The notes beneath the pieces are model-generated. The model did not search any database. It was not told the DNA's origin and saw only the letters and a list, made by a program, of their open reading frames with translations. This document shows, piece by piece, positions 51,262 through 60,113 of a stretch of DNA of 64,000 nt. Numbering within the stretch: position 1 is the stretch's first letter; each line of letters starts with the position of its first letter. The position numbers and the translations under genes were made by a program. Source of the DNA: Pseudomonas cichorii (GTDB lineage Bacteria > Pseudomonadota > Gammaproteobacteria > Pseudomonadales > Pseudomonadaceae); assembly GCF_003700275.1 (NCBI RefSeq), contig NZ_RBRE01000103.1:62001-126000 (forward strand), read 5' to 3'.

Positions 51262-53841
51262 TCAGATCCGAGTTTGCAATGAATACAGCAACTCTAGAGC
51301 CTGGCGCGGTGTCAGGTCGTCGACTTTTACTTTCGACAGTTCTTCCAGCACCGGATGTGGCAGGCTCGCAAACATGTCGCTTTGCATCGGCGCTGCCGGT
51401 TTTCCGGGTTTGGGCCGTGGTTGTTCATGGGGCAGGCTGGTGGTTTCAAGGCGCTGCAAGTGTTCCTTGGCGCGAGTGATCACCTTGCCCGGAACCCCCG
51501 CCAACTGGGCCACTGCCAGGCCATAGCTCTGGCTTGCCGGCCCAGGCAGAACCCGGTGCAGGAACACGATCCGCTCGTTGTGCTCGGTGGCGTTGAGGTG
51601 CACGTTGGTAACCAGCGGCTCGCTCTCGGGCAGTACCGTCAGCTCGAAGTAGTGCGTGGCAAACAGGGTGTAGGCGCGCAACTGGGCGAGACATTCCGCC
51701 GCAGCCCAGGCCAGCGAAAGGCCGTCGAAGGTACTGGTGCCGCGTCCGACTTCGTCCATCAGGACCAGACTGCTGTCGGTTGCGTTATGCAGGATATTTG
51801 CGGTTTCGCTCATTTCCACCATGAATGTCGAGCGTCCGCCCGCCAGATCGTCGCTGGAGCCGATACGGGTGAAGATCCGGTCGACCAGGGACAGTTCGCA
51901 ACTGGCTGCCGGGACAAAGCTGCCGATGTGGGCGAGCAATACGATCAATGCGGTCTGACGCATGTAGGTCGACTTACCGCCCATGTTCGGGCCGGTGATC
52001 ACCAGCATGCGCGTGTTGTCATCCAGAGCCAGGTCATTGGCCACGAATGGCGTCGACAGCACTTGCTCGACCACCGGATGACGGCCTTGCTCGATGCGCA
52101 TGCACGGTTCGCTGACGAAGCGCGGGCAATTGAGGTCCAGGTTCAGCGCTCGTTCGGCCAGGTTGCTCAGTACATCCAGCTCGGCCAGCGCGGCAGCGGT
52201 GTCCTGCAATGGCGCCAGATGACCGATCAGGTCTTCGAGCAGGGCTTCGTAGAGCATTTTTTCCCGGGCCAGGGCGCGGCTCTTGGCCGATAGCGCCTTG
52301 TCCTCGAACTCTTTCAGTTCCGGGGTAATGAAGCGCTCGGCACCTTTGAGGGTCTGGCGCCGGATGTAGTCGGCGGGAGCCTGTTCGGCCTGCTTGCTGG
52401 GCAGCTCGATAAAGTAGCCGTGAACCCGGTTGTAGCCGACCTTGAGGTTGGCCAGTCCGGTGCGTGCCTTTTCCCGGGCTTCCAGATCGATCAGGAACTG
52501 ACCGGCGTTCTCGCTCAGCGCCAGCAGCTCGTCCAGTTCGGCATCGTAGCCGGTCTTCAGCACGCCGCCGTCGCGAATCACTGCCGGTGGGTTATCAATG
52601 ATTGCCCTTTGCAGCAGGTCGGCCAGCTCCGGGTAAGTGCTGGTTGTGCGGGCCAGTTGCTGCAGGTGCGGCGCTTCCAGGCTGGTCATGGCCTGTTGCA
52701 GTGCCGGCAGGGCGCCCAGCGCATCGCGCAGGCGTGCCAGATCGCGTGGACGGGCGTTGCGCAGGCCGATACGCGCGAGAATGCGCTCGATATCGCCGAT
52801 TTCCTTGAGCTGCGGTTGCAGGTTCTCGAAGCGGTAGTTTTCCAGGAAGCAACTGATCGAGGTCTGGCGAGCCTGAAGCACCGTCAGGTCGCGCAGAGGG
52901 CGATTGAGCCAGCGAGTCAACAGGCGCGTGCCCATTGCGGTCTGGCAGCGATCCACGACCGATTGCAGGGTGTTGTCGCGCCCGCCCGCCAGGTTGGTGT
53001 CCAGCTCCAGATTGCGGCGGCTGGCGGCGTCCAGCACCACGGTATCGTCCAGACGCTCGTGACGCAGGCTGCGCAGGTGCGGCAATGCCGTGCGCTGGGT
53101 TTCCTTGGCGTAGCTCAGCAGGCAGCCTGCTGCGCCAATGGCCAGGGTCAGGGTTTCACAGCCAAAACCCTTGAGGTCCTGGGTCGAAAACTGCTGGCAC
53201 AGGCTCTTGTGGGCCGAATCACGCTCGAAATCCCACGGCGCACGACGCCGTGAGCCGCGACGCTTTTCAGCCGGAAGGCCCTGCGGCCAGTCATCGGGAA
53301 TCAACAGTTCGACAGGATTGATACGTTCCAGCTCGGCCAGCAGGTTTTCCCAGCCCTTGATTTCCAGCACGCTGAAATTGCCGCTGGTGATATCCAGGAC
53401 CGCGAGGCCGAACAGGCGCTCGTCGCCCAGAACGGCAGCGAGCAGGTTGTCCCGGCGCTCGTCGAGGAAAGCTTCATCGCTGATGGTGCCGGGCGTGATG
53501 ATACGCACGACCTGACGCTCGACCGGCCCCTTGCTGGTCGCCGGGTCGCCGGTCTGTTCGCAGATCACCACCGACTCGCCGAGTTTGACCAGCTTGGCCA
53601 GATAACCTTCGGCGGCATGGTAGGGAATGCCGCACATGGGAATGCTTTGCCCAGCCGACTGGCCGCGCGCGGTCAGGGTGATGTCCAGCAGCTTGGCGGC
53701 CTTCTTGGCGTCTTCGTAGAAGATTTCATAGAAGTCGCCCATGCGATAGAACATCAGTTGGTCGGGATGCTGGTTCTTCAGCTTCCAGTACTGCTGCATC
53801 ATCGGGGTGTGCGAAGAAAGATCGGAAATTGCTTTATTCAT
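51262..53841 (-). CDS. mutS: DNA mismatch repair protein MutS
   Basis: Recognises mismatches and small loops and recruits MutL. 859 residues from ATG at 53841 (MNKAISDLSSHTPMMQQY). The mismatch-reading Phe-X-Glu is in MGDFYEIFYEDA, about residue 36. The C-terminal ATPase has Walker A GPNMGGKSTYMRQ, DEVGRGTSTFDG and the FATHYFELT motif. The upstream in-frame start at 53856 adds five residues. Confidence 0.97.
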   Translation of the reverse strand: MNKAISDLSSHTPMMQQYWKLKNQHPDQLMFYRMGDFYEIFYEDAKKAAKLLDITLTARGQSAGQSIPMCGIPYHAAEGYLAKLVKLGESVVICEQTGDPATSKGPVERQVVRIITPGTISDEAFLDERRDNLLAAVLGDERLFGLAVLDITSGNFSVLEIKGWENLLAELERINPVELLIPDDWPQGLPAEKRRGSRRRAPWDFERDSAHKSLCQQFSTQDLKGFGCETLTLAIGAAGCLLSYAKETQRTALPHLRSLRHERLDDTVVLDAASRRNLELDTNLAGGRDNTLQSVVDRCQTAMGTRLLTRWLNRPLRDLTVLQARQTSISCFLENYRFENLQPQLKEIGDIERILARIGLRNARPRDLARLRDALGALPALQQAMTSLEAPHLQQLARTTSTYPELADLLQRAIIDNPPAVIRDGGVLKTGYDAELDELLALSENAGQFLIDLEAREKARTGLANLKVGYNRVHGYFIELPSKQAEQAPADYIRRQTLKGAERFITPELKEFEDKALSAKSRALAREKMLYEALLEDLIGHLAPLQDTAAALAELDVLSNLAERALNLDLNCPRFVSEPCMRIEQGRHPVVEQVLSTPFVANDLALDDNTRMLVITGPNMGGKSTYMRQTALIVLLAHIGSFVPAASCELSLVDRIFTRIGSSDDLAGGRSTFMVEMSETANILHNATDSSLVLMDEVGRGTSTFDGLSLAWAAAECLAQLRAYTLFATHYFELTVLPESEPLVTNVHLNATEHNERIVFLHRVLPGPASQSYGLAVAQLAGVPGKVITRAKEHLQRLETTSLPHEQPRPKPGKPAAPMQSDMFASLPHPVLEELSKVKVDDLTPRQALELLYSLQTRI

Positions 53842-54100
53842 CAGTCGCTTAGGCAAGTTCGTTGGAAAGGGGAGGCAAATGACGGCGGATGACGTGTAAT
53901 CCCTCTCATGCCGAGGGCTGTCTGCCGTGTGTTTGCGATGGGCGCAAGGTTACCACGCACACCTTCGCCGCGCAGGCATGGCCGACACTTCCTGTATCGT
54001 CACCGAAAGTTTCGGCACGGGCATGGATGTGGTTTCGCTGTATAGACTTCAGGCGTTGCCGCTCAATCCCGAGCAGCACCTTATAAAAAAGGACTTTTAT

Positions 54101-54229
54101 ATGGCTAACAAACGAGCACGAGATTCCGGGAGCGGACGCTTCATTCCTGTCGAGGAAGCCAGGCGCCGCCCCAAAGAGACGACCGTTGAGACGATCCGCA
54201 AACCCTGTCCCAAGAAAAAAGAGTCATAG
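54101..54229 (+). CDS. Small basic protein, 42 residues
   Basis: I do not recognise a named family. ATG at 54101 with AAGGAC nine bases upstream opens a 42-residue, Lys/Arg-rich peptide beginning MANKRARDSGSGRFIPVEEA and ending PCPKKKES. It has no membrane segment. A clean intrinsic terminator follows and cinA begins 86 bases later. Length, ribosome site and terminator favour a real gene, and I recall similar peptides in pseudomonads. Highly basic small proteins of this kind may bind nucleic acid; that is inference. Confidence 0.7.
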   Translation: MANKRARDSGSGRFIPVEEARRRPKETTVETIRKPCPKKKES

Positions 54230-54240
54230 TTGAAGCGCAA

Positions 54241-54275
54241 CAGAGCGGTTGCCGATGCAGCCGCTCTGGCTTTTC
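54241..54275 (+). terminator. Terminator after the 42-residue protein
   Basis: CAGAGCGG (54241-54248) pairs with CCGCTCTG (54261-54268), followed by GCTTTTCT. Confidence 0.7.
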
Positions 54276-54315
54276 TGTAGCCTTTTCAAGGTTTCTGTCT
54301 GGACAGGAAAAGATC

Positions 54316-54816
54316 GTGGATGAAATTACCCGGCTTGCCGCATCGCTCGGCAAGCATCTGCAAGCCATCAACGCTCAGGTTACGACTGCCGAGTCCTGTA
54401 CGGGCGGCGGGATTGCCGAAGCAATCACCCGTATCGGCGGTAGCTCTGCCTGGTTTGAAGCCGGCTATGTGACGTACTCCAACACCCAGAAAACCCGCCA
54501 GCTCGATGTGCCGGGCGAATTGTTCGCCACGCATGGTGCGGTCAGCCAGCCCGTCGTCGAAGCCATGGTCCGGGGCGCGCAAGCCGGAAGTGGTGCACGT
54601 TTCGCGGTTGCCGTCAGCGGCGTGGCGGGGCCTGGCGGAGGTTCGGTTGAAAAGCCGGTAGGCACGGTATGGCTGTGCTGGGGCGCGGCAGAGCAACTGA
54701 TTGCTCAACGTCGGCAGTTTGACGGTGATCGTGATGAAGTGCGCCGACAAACGGTGAAGGCCGCGCTAGAGGGGCTGATCCGGCTCGCTGTTGGAGAAAT
54801 GCCAAAACAGGGGTAG
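54316..54816 (+). CDS. pncC: Nicotinamide-nucleotide amidohydrolase (CinA C-terminal family)
   Basis: Deamidates nicotinamide mononucleotide to nicotinate mononucleotide in the NAD salvage cycle. 166 residues, the stand-alone CinA C-terminal domain. TTAESCTGGGIAEAITRIGG and AVSGVAGPGGGSVEKPVGTV are the family signatures. The start is GTG at 54316, with ACAGGAAAAG upstream. The gene lies just upstream of recA, as in many proteobacteria; older annotations call it cinA. Confidence 0.9.
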   Translation: MDEITRLAASLGKHLQAINAQVTTAESCTGGGIAEAITRIGGSSAWFEAGYVTYSNTQKTRQLDVPGELFATHGAVSQPVVEAMVRGAQAGSGARFAVAVSGVAGPGGGSVEKPVGTVWLCWGAAEQLIAQRRQFDGDRDEVRRQTVKAALEGLIRLAVGEMPKQG

Positions 54817-54843
54817 GCGAGCGCTCATCGCTGTGGAATAATA

Positions 54844-54859
54844 CTGTCTACTTATACAG
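54844..54859 (+). promoter_or_regulatory. LexA (SOS) box of recA
   Basis: CTGTCTACTTATACAG fits the gammaproteobacterial LexA consensus CTG-N10-CAG with AT-rich centre, 51 bases before the recA ATG. Confidence 0.85.
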
Positions 54860-54910
54860 GTGTTGTGGCCAGTCAGGCCCTAAATTGAATTTGATTACGT
54901 GAGGACTTCA

Positions 54911-55975
54911 ATGGACGACAACAAGAAGAAAGCCTTGGCTGCGGCCTTGGGTCAGATCGAGCGTCAATTCGGTAAAGGTGCCGTAATGCGCATGGGTGAC
55001 CATGACCGTCAGGCTATTCCTTCTATTTCTACCGGTTCGCTGGGTCTGGATATCGCACTGGGTATCGGCGGTCTGCCTAAAGGCCGGATCGTCGAAATCT
55101 ACGGTCCGGAATCTTCCGGTAAAACCACGCTGACCCTGTCGGTCATCGCTCAGGCGCAGAAAATGGGCGCAACCTGTGCGTTCGTCGATGCCGAGCATGC
55201 GCTGGATCCCGAGTACGCTGGCAAGCTGGGCGTCAACGTCGACGACCTGCTGGTTTCGCAGCCGGACACCGGTGAGCAGGCGCTGGAAATCACCGACATG
55301 CTGGTACGTTCCAATGCCGTCGACGTCATCGTCGTCGACTCCGTTGCCGCTCTGGTGCCCAAGGCTGAAATCGAAGGCGAAATGGGTGACATGCACGTAG
55401 GTCTGCAGGCACGTCTGATGTCCCAGGCGCTGCGCAAGATCACCGGTAACATCAAGAACGCCAACTGCCTGGTTATCTTCATCAACCAGATCCGTATGAA
55501 AATCGGCGTGATGTTCGGCAGCCCGGAAACCACCACCGGTGGTAACGCTCTGAAGTTCTACGCATCGGTACGTCTGGATATCCGCCGCACCGGCGCAGTG
55601 AAAGAAGGCGACGAAGTGGTTGGTAGCGAAACCCGCGTCAAGATCGTGAAGAACAAGGTGGCCCCGCCATTCCGTCAGGCAGAGTTCCAGATTCTTTACG
55701 GCAAGGGTATCTACCTCAACGGTGAAATCATCGACCTGGCTGTTCTGCATGGTTTTGTCGAGAAGTCCGGTGCCTGGTACAGCTATCAGGGCAGCAAGAT
55801 CGGTCAGGGCAAGGCCAACTCGGCCAAGTTCCTGGCAGACAACCCGGAAATCGGCGCAGCGCTCGAGAAGCAGATTCGCGACAAGCTGCTGACTCCTGGC
55901 GTTGATACCAAGGCGGTAGGTTCCCGTGAACCAGCCGATGCAGATGACATGGCTGAAGCTGACGCAGATATCTGA
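54911..55975 (+). CDS. recA: Recombinase RecA
   Basis: DNA strand-exchange protein and co-protease for LexA. 354 residues from ATG at 54911 (MDDNKKKALAAALGQIERQF). Walker A GPESSGKTT at 65-73, the MAW motif near SQPDTGEQALEI, and the L2 region MFGSPETTTGGNALKFYAS are intact; the tail is acidic (ADDMAEADADI). A LexA box precedes it and recX follows after eight bases. Confidence 0.98.
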   Translation: MDDNKKKALAAALGQIERQFGKGAVMRMGDHDRQAIPSISTGSLGLDIALGIGGLPKGRIVEIYGPESSGKTTLTLSVIAQAQKMGATCAFVDAEHALDPEYAGKLGVNVDDLLVSQPDTGEQALEITDMLVRSNAVDVIVVDSVAALVPKAEIEGEMGDMHVGLQARLMSQALRKITGNIKNANCLVIFINQIRMKIGVMFGSPETTTGGNALKFYASVRLDIRRTGAVKEGDEVVGSETRVKIVKNKVAPPFRQAEFQILYGKGIYLNGEIIDLAVLHGFVEKSGAWYSYQGSKIGQGKANSAKFLADNPEIGAALEKQIRDKLLTPGVDTKAVGSREPADADDMAEADADI

Positions 55976-55983
55976 TAAGCCTC

Positions 55984-56451
55984 ATGTCTGCTGTGCTCGA
56001 TACACCAGTCGCCGTACGGCGAACCGCAATGGACCTGCTCGCGCGACGCGAGCATGGTCGTGTCGAGCTGACGCGCAAGCTGCGTCAGCGCGGCGCTCCT
56101 CCCGAACTGATCGAATCTGCCCTTGACCGTCTGGTCGATGAAGGGCTGCTCTCTGAATCTCGCTATCTTGAAAGCTTCGTTTCCTCCCGGGCGCGTTCTG
56201 GCTATGGTCCTTTGCGTATTCGTGAAGAACTGGGCCAGCGTGGCCTGCAACGTGCGGACATCGAGGAAGCACTCAGGGAGTGTGGTGTCGACTGGCAAGT
56301 CCGTCTGCAGGAAACCTGGCAGCGCAAGTATGCCGGCAGGCTGCCTGCCGATGCACGTGAGCGTGCCCAGCAAGGCCGTTTCCTGGCTTATCGCGGCTAT
56401 TCGCTGGATATGATCGGCCGCCTGTTGAGTGGCCGTGGCGGGGATGATTGA
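55984..56451 (+). CDS. recX: Regulatory protein RecX
   Basis: Inhibitor of RecA filament growth. 155 residues made of three-helix RecX repeats; ARREHGRVELTRKLRQRG and DRLVDEGLLSESRYLESFV are typical. It overlaps no other gene and is transcribed by read-through from recA. A REP pair follows. Confidence 0.94.
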   Translation: MSAVLDTPVAVRRTAMDLLARREHGRVELTRKLRQRGAPPELIESALDRLVDEGLLSESRYLESFVSSRARSGYGPLRIREELGQRGLQRADIEEALRECGVDWQVRLQETWQRKYAGRLPADARERAQQGRFLAYRGYSLDMIGRLLSGRGGDD

Positions 56452-56462
56452 GCTGAGCAGGG

Positions 56463-56518
56463 TTCGCGGATAAACCCGCTCCCGCGCAAAGTGGCGCAGG
56501 GGCGAATTCATTCGCGAA
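56463..56518. repeat. REP pair (REPIN-like) between recX and the LOG gene
   Basis: TTCGCGGATAAACCCGCTCC (56463-56482, continuing CGCGC) faces GCGCAGGGGCGAATTCATTC (56494-56513, continuing GCGAA). The two opposed copies are of the same family as the REP cluster before tilS. It separates the convergent recX and LOG-family genes. Confidence 0.8.
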
Positions 56519-56531
56519 AACCCCGGTCACA

Positions 56532-57632
56532 TCAGGCTTTCTCGCGAGAACGCAGTTCCAGGGACTGGGCACTGTTCTCCGGCAGGTTGATGTAGTCGAT
56601 CAATTCGCGAAGCCGACCCTGATTACGTCCAGTAAAAGCAAAGGCAAGGCGTGTCAGGTGGCTGAACTGAGCTTCGTCGTGTTCTTCTCCCTGATAGCTG
56701 TGCTGATGGAAATCCTCGCTGCTGCATATGTCGGCAAAGGTTGTCTGGATATGCTCCAGCGCCTGTTCGCTGAGCGGGTGATGCATGCGGATCACGAACT
56801 TGTTCTTCAGCCAGCGGCTGGAGTGGAAGTTGCTGTAGAACCGGTTTATCTCTTCCACAGCCTCGTCGGTGCTGTAGACCAGCCGCATCAGCTTCATGTC
56901 GGCCGGCAGAATGTAGTGGTTGGCTTCCAGCTGGTTGCTGATGAAGTCCAGCGCACCTTGCCAGAAGTTACCGCCGGGCGTATCCAGCAGCACGATAGGC
57001 ACCAGCGGGCTTTTGCCGGTCTGGATCAGCGTCAGCACTTCCAGTGCTTCGTCCAGGGTGCCGAAACCGCCCGGGCAGAGCACCAGCGCATTGGCTTCCT
57101 TGACGAAAAACAGCTTGCGGGTAAAGAAGAAGTGGAACGGCAAGAGGTTTTCCGTGCCTTCCACGGTCGGGTTGGCATGCTGCTCGAAGGGGAGAGTGAT
57201 ATTGAAGCCCAGGCTGTTTTGACGCCCCGCGCCCTCATGAGCCGCAGCCATGATGCCGCCACCGGCGCCGGTGATTACCATCATGTCGGAGCGCGCCAGT
57301 TTCTCACCCAGATCCCTGGCCTGGGCATACAGAGGGTGCTCCACCGGAGTGCGTGCCGAGCCGAACACGGTCACCTTGCGGCGTCCCTTGAAACGTTCCA
57401 GCACCCGGAAGGCGCCGTCCAGTTCGCGCAGGGTCTGCAGGGTGATCTTGGCGTTCCAGCGGTTGCGGTCATCCTCGGCCATACGCAGGACGGTCAGGAT
57501 CATGTCGCGGTACAAGGGCAGGTTGGGGCTGGCGGGAGCTACCTGATTGATGTGCTCCTCTATCTTGCTGGTGATATCCAGGCCATTGCTCTGAAAGTGT
57601 TGCGATAGAACATCGTTAGGTACATACGGCAT
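56532..57632 (-). CDS. LOG-family protein (lysine decarboxylase-like Rossmann fold)
   Basis: 366 residues, longer than the ~200-residue cytokinin-type LOG enzymes. The core (about 85-260) has the nucleotide fold with VTVFGSART, ITGAGGGIMAAAHEGA and the signature PGGFGTLDEALEV, which defines LOG/ribonucleotide monophosphate phosphoribohydrolases. The extra N- and C-terminal helical parts are of unknown role. A nucleotide-5'-monophosphate nucleosidase activity is likely from the motif; the substrate is not known. Confidence 0.85.
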   Translation of the reverse strand: MPYVPNDVLSQHFQSNGLDITSKIEEHINQVAPASPNLPLYRDMILTVLRMAEDDRNRWNAKITLQTLRELDGAFRVLERFKGRRKVTVFGSARTPVEHPLYAQARDLGEKLARSDMMVITGAGGGIMAAAHEGAGRQNSLGFNITLPFEQHANPTVEGTENLLPFHFFFTRKLFFVKEANALVLCPGGFGTLDEALEVLTLIQTGKSPLVPIVLLDTPGGNFWQGALDFISNQLEANHYILPADMKLMRLVYSTDEAVEEINRFYSNFHSSRWLKNKFVIRMHHPLSEQALEHIQTTFADICSSEDFHQHSYQGEEHDEAQFSHLTRLAFAFTGRNQGRLRELIDYINLPENSAQSLELRSREKA

Positions 57633-57898
57633 TCAAGATTTCTCCTCCTGCAGAATCATTTGACCCCGGCCAGACTCACGCCGGAATCACAAGGCATCGT
57701 ACTGTGCCGATGATGAAAGCCTCTTTTCAGGTTATATGATGGCTCGATAATGTCCCGGTTTTATCTAAAAAACCATCGATTATCTACCGGCAGCAGCAGG
57801 TAAGGCGGGAAGGGAATATCTGCCTGGGGAGACGGAGCAACGCGGTCTGGATGTGCGCACCGCATGCAGGGCGGCGCGCAGCGAGGGAGGCAGTCGGC
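57633..57898. other. Intergenic region between LOG gene and PA3611-like gene
   Basis: 266 bases with no convincing gene. A weak AT stem GGTTTT / AAAACC (57757-57774) may end the minus-strand transcript of the PA3611-like gene. TATAAC on the minus strand near 57731-57737 could serve as -10 for the LOG gene. Nothing else is seen. Confidence 0.35.
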
Positions 57899-58318
57899 TT
57901 ACTTGTTCGGTTTTTTTACCGAGCAATCCGAAGCCTGGAAGGTCTGGGTGACGATCGGACGGTTGGTCTTGTATTCGCTGAACTGATACTTGAGTACGGC
58001 GCCCTTGGTCATCAACTGGCGGTAGCCGTTGTTGTGGCAAACGCTGTTGCCCAGTTGATTGCGCACGGCATCCGGGTTGCCGCGCATTTGTCGGGCCTGG
58101 CCTTCGCGTACGCTCAGGTGGTTGATCAGTTCGTTGCCATTGACGGTGTAGCCCTGGTCCAGAATGTCTTCGTTGATTGCCCGGGGCGTGCCGACGCTGC
58201 TTTCCTGGGCAACTTTTTCCAGCATCTTGCTGAGCTCGAATTCCTGCTTGGACGCCGCCTGAGCGCCCAGCGGGGCAAGAAACAACAGCGTAAGGGTTGG
58301 GACGGTGAGGCGCAGCAT
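57899..58318 (-). CDS. Exported PA3611-like small protein
   Basis: 139 residues from ATG at 58318, preceded by a strong CAGGAGAG ribosome site. Signal peptide MLRLTVPTLTLLFLAPLGAQA with cleavage before ASKQEF. The mature part is about 118 residues, with two cysteines (SVCHNN, ASDCSVKK) that could form a disulfide. It matches in context and layout the P. aeruginosa PA3611 protein, described as a quorum-sensing-regulated secreted virulence-associated factor of unknown mechanism. An in-frame start at 58390 would put 24 residues before the signal peptide. Confidence 0.75.
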   Translation of the reverse strand: MLRLTVPTLTLLFLAPLGAQAASKQEFELSKMLEKVAQESSVGTPRAINEDILDQGYTVNGNELINHLSVREGQARQMRGNPDAVRNQLGNSVCHNNGYRQLMTKGAVLKYQFSEYKTNRPIVTQTFQASDCSVKKPNK

Positions 58319-58539
58319 CAAACTCTCCTGATTCAGTGGCTGGCGGTTTTGACCAGCAACTTCAAAGTGTGTTCCGGATAACCTGCCCACGGCGCGGTTT
58401 CAATGGCGCGCCAGTATAGGATAGGTCCATACAGGTCGAAAGCAGGTTGAAGCGTCGGGGCTCTGGTAAACTGCCCGGACTTTTACCCCTGTCGAGTTCT
58501 TGCTGTGTCGATGCCTTTCTTCAGTGGGCGTGTCTTTCA

Positions 58540-59250
58540 ATGAGCCATGCTGTTTCCCGCCTGCGCGATCAGCGCCTGGCCCGTAGCACCAAACCCTTTA
58601 TTGCCCGTGGTTCCCGAGCGCCGCGCTGTGCCGATTGCCGGGTGATTTCCAGTTATTGCCTGTGTGCCTGGCGGCCCACGGTGGCTGCAAAGTCAGGCAT
58701 GTGCCTATTGATGTATGACACCGAACCGCTGAAGCCGACCAATACCGGCTGGCTGATCGCCGATGTGATTCAGGACACGCATGCCTTTGGCTGGTCGCGG
58801 ATCGAGGTCGACGAGCAACTGCTGGCCTTGCTGGATGATCCTCAATGGCAGCCTTATATCGTGTTTCCCGGCGAGTTCGTCGCCAGGGAGCGGGTGGTGA
58901 CCAAGGTTACTCATGAAGAGGGCAAGCGCCCGCTGTTCATTCTGCTGGATGCGACCTGGACCGAAGCGCGCAAGATGTTCCGCAAAAGTCCGTACCTGGA
59001 GCGTTTCCCGGTGCTGAGTCTGGAGCCGGAGCAGATCTCGCGTTACCGGTTGCGGCGTTCCCGGCGCGATGATCACTTCTGTACTGCCGAAGTCGCTGCG
59101 TTGTGCCTGGAACTGGCCGATGATGTCAGTGCCAGTGGCGTGCTGGATGCTTATCTGGATGTTTTCAGCGCTCATTATCTGGGCGCCAAGTTCCAGCGAC
59201 CGATCGACCCTGACGATGCGGCGCACAGTCATTTGAAGGCTTTTCTGTGA
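58540..59250 (+). CDS. DTW-domain tRNA-uridine aminocarboxypropyltransferase
   Basis: 236 residues from ATG at 58540 (MSHAVSRLRDQRLARS). The DTW motif is LLDATWTEARKMF, preceded by a zinc-like cysteine set CADCRVISSYCLC. The family (TapT/TuaA in E. coli) makes acp3U47 in tRNA from S-adenosylmethionine. Bacteria carry several DTW proteins, so the exact tRNA position here is inference. The frame extends upstream to 58447, but the added residues are atypical. Confidence 0.88.
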   Translation: MSHAVSRLRDQRLARSTKPFIARGSRAPRCADCRVISSYCLCAWRPTVAAKSGMCLLMYDTEPLKPTNTGWLIADVIQDTHAFGWSRIEVDEQLLALLDDPQWQPYIVFPGEFVARERVVTKVTHEEGKRPLFILLDATWTEARKMFRKSPYLERFPVLSLEPEQISRYRLRRSRRDDHFCTAEVAALCLELADDVSASGVLDAYLDVFSAHYLGAKFQRPIDPDDAAHSHLKAFL

Positions 59251-59394
59251 CGACTTGCGCGTCTGTAAACCGTTTGCCCGGCCATAGCGGAATCGAGGCG
59301 GTATCAGGCTTGACCACCCGTGCCGGGCTGGGCATGCTTGGCGCCGCTTGAACGCTGAACCTGTCGGCGCTCACTATAAGAACAGGATCAAAAA

Positions 59395-60042
59395 ATGACC
59401 TACGACATCCTGATCGCCGATGACCATCCGCTGTTTCGCAGCGCGTTGCATCAGGCGTTGAGCATCGGCCTCGGGCCGGATGCCCGGCTGGTCGAGGCAG
59501 ACAGCATTGCCCGCATCGAGTCGCACCTGGCAGAGAAGACTGACTGGGATCTTGTCCTGCTGGATTTGAACATGCCGGGCGCCTATGGCTTTTCCGGGCT
59601 GGTATTGCTGCGAGGGCAGTATCCGCAGATTCCGGTAGTCATGATTTCGGCGCAGGAAGAAGCCTCGATCGTGGTCCGTTCCCGAGAGTTCGGTGCCAGT
59701 GGGTTCATTCCCAAGTCCAGCTCGCTGGAAACCATCCAGCAGGCGGTACGCACTGTTCTCGAGGGCGATGTCTGGTGGCCGCCGCAGGTCAATGAAATCA
59801 TCAGTGTCTCGGAAGAGGCGCGGGTCGCCAGTGCCGGTCTTGCCAGCCTCACGCCGCAGCAGTTCCGGGTATTGACCATGGTCTGTGAAGGCTTGTTGAA
59901 CAAGCAGATCGCCTATGAACTCAGCGTTTCGGAAGCCACCATCAAGGCTCATGTCACGGCTATTTTCCGCAAACTGGGTGTTCGCACGCGAACCCAGGCG
60001 GCGCTGCTGTTGCAGCAACTGGAATCGATTTCCGCTACCTGA
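59395..60042 (+). CDS. erdR: NarL/LuxR-type response regulator, ErdR-like
   Basis: 215-residue response regulator. Receiver domain with D9-D10, phospho-acceptor D57 (LLDLNMPG) and the lysine of GFIPKSS. C-terminal LuxR/NarL helix-turn-helix at about 145-205 (LTPQQFRVLTMVCEGLLNKQ). No sensor kinase is adjacent. In P. aeruginosa the gene next to dgkA, erdR, controls ethanol/acetate metabolism; the symbol rests on that synteny. Confidence 0.82.
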   Translation: MTYDILIADDHPLFRSALHQALSIGLGPDARLVEADSIARIESHLAEKTDWDLVLLDLNMPGAYGFSGLVLLRGQYPQIPVVMISAQEEASIVVRSREFGASGFIPKSSSLETIQQAVRTVLEGDVWWPPQVNEIISVSEEARVASAGLASLTPQQFRVLTMVCEGLLNKQIAYELSVSEATIKAHVTAIFRKLGVRTRTQAALLLQQLESISAT

Positions 60043-60043
60043 C

Positions 60044-60072
60044 AGACAGGTTCACGCTTTTTTGACCTGTCT
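60044..60072 (+). terminator. Hairpin after erdR
   Basis: AGACAGGT (60044-60051) pairs with ACCTGTCT (60065-60072) around a T-rich loop. There is no T-run after the stem, so terminator status is tentative. Confidence 0.4.
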
Positions 60073-60113
60073 TGCCTTAGCTTTCCTCATCTTTTCGACA
60101 CAGTAGTCTCTCA

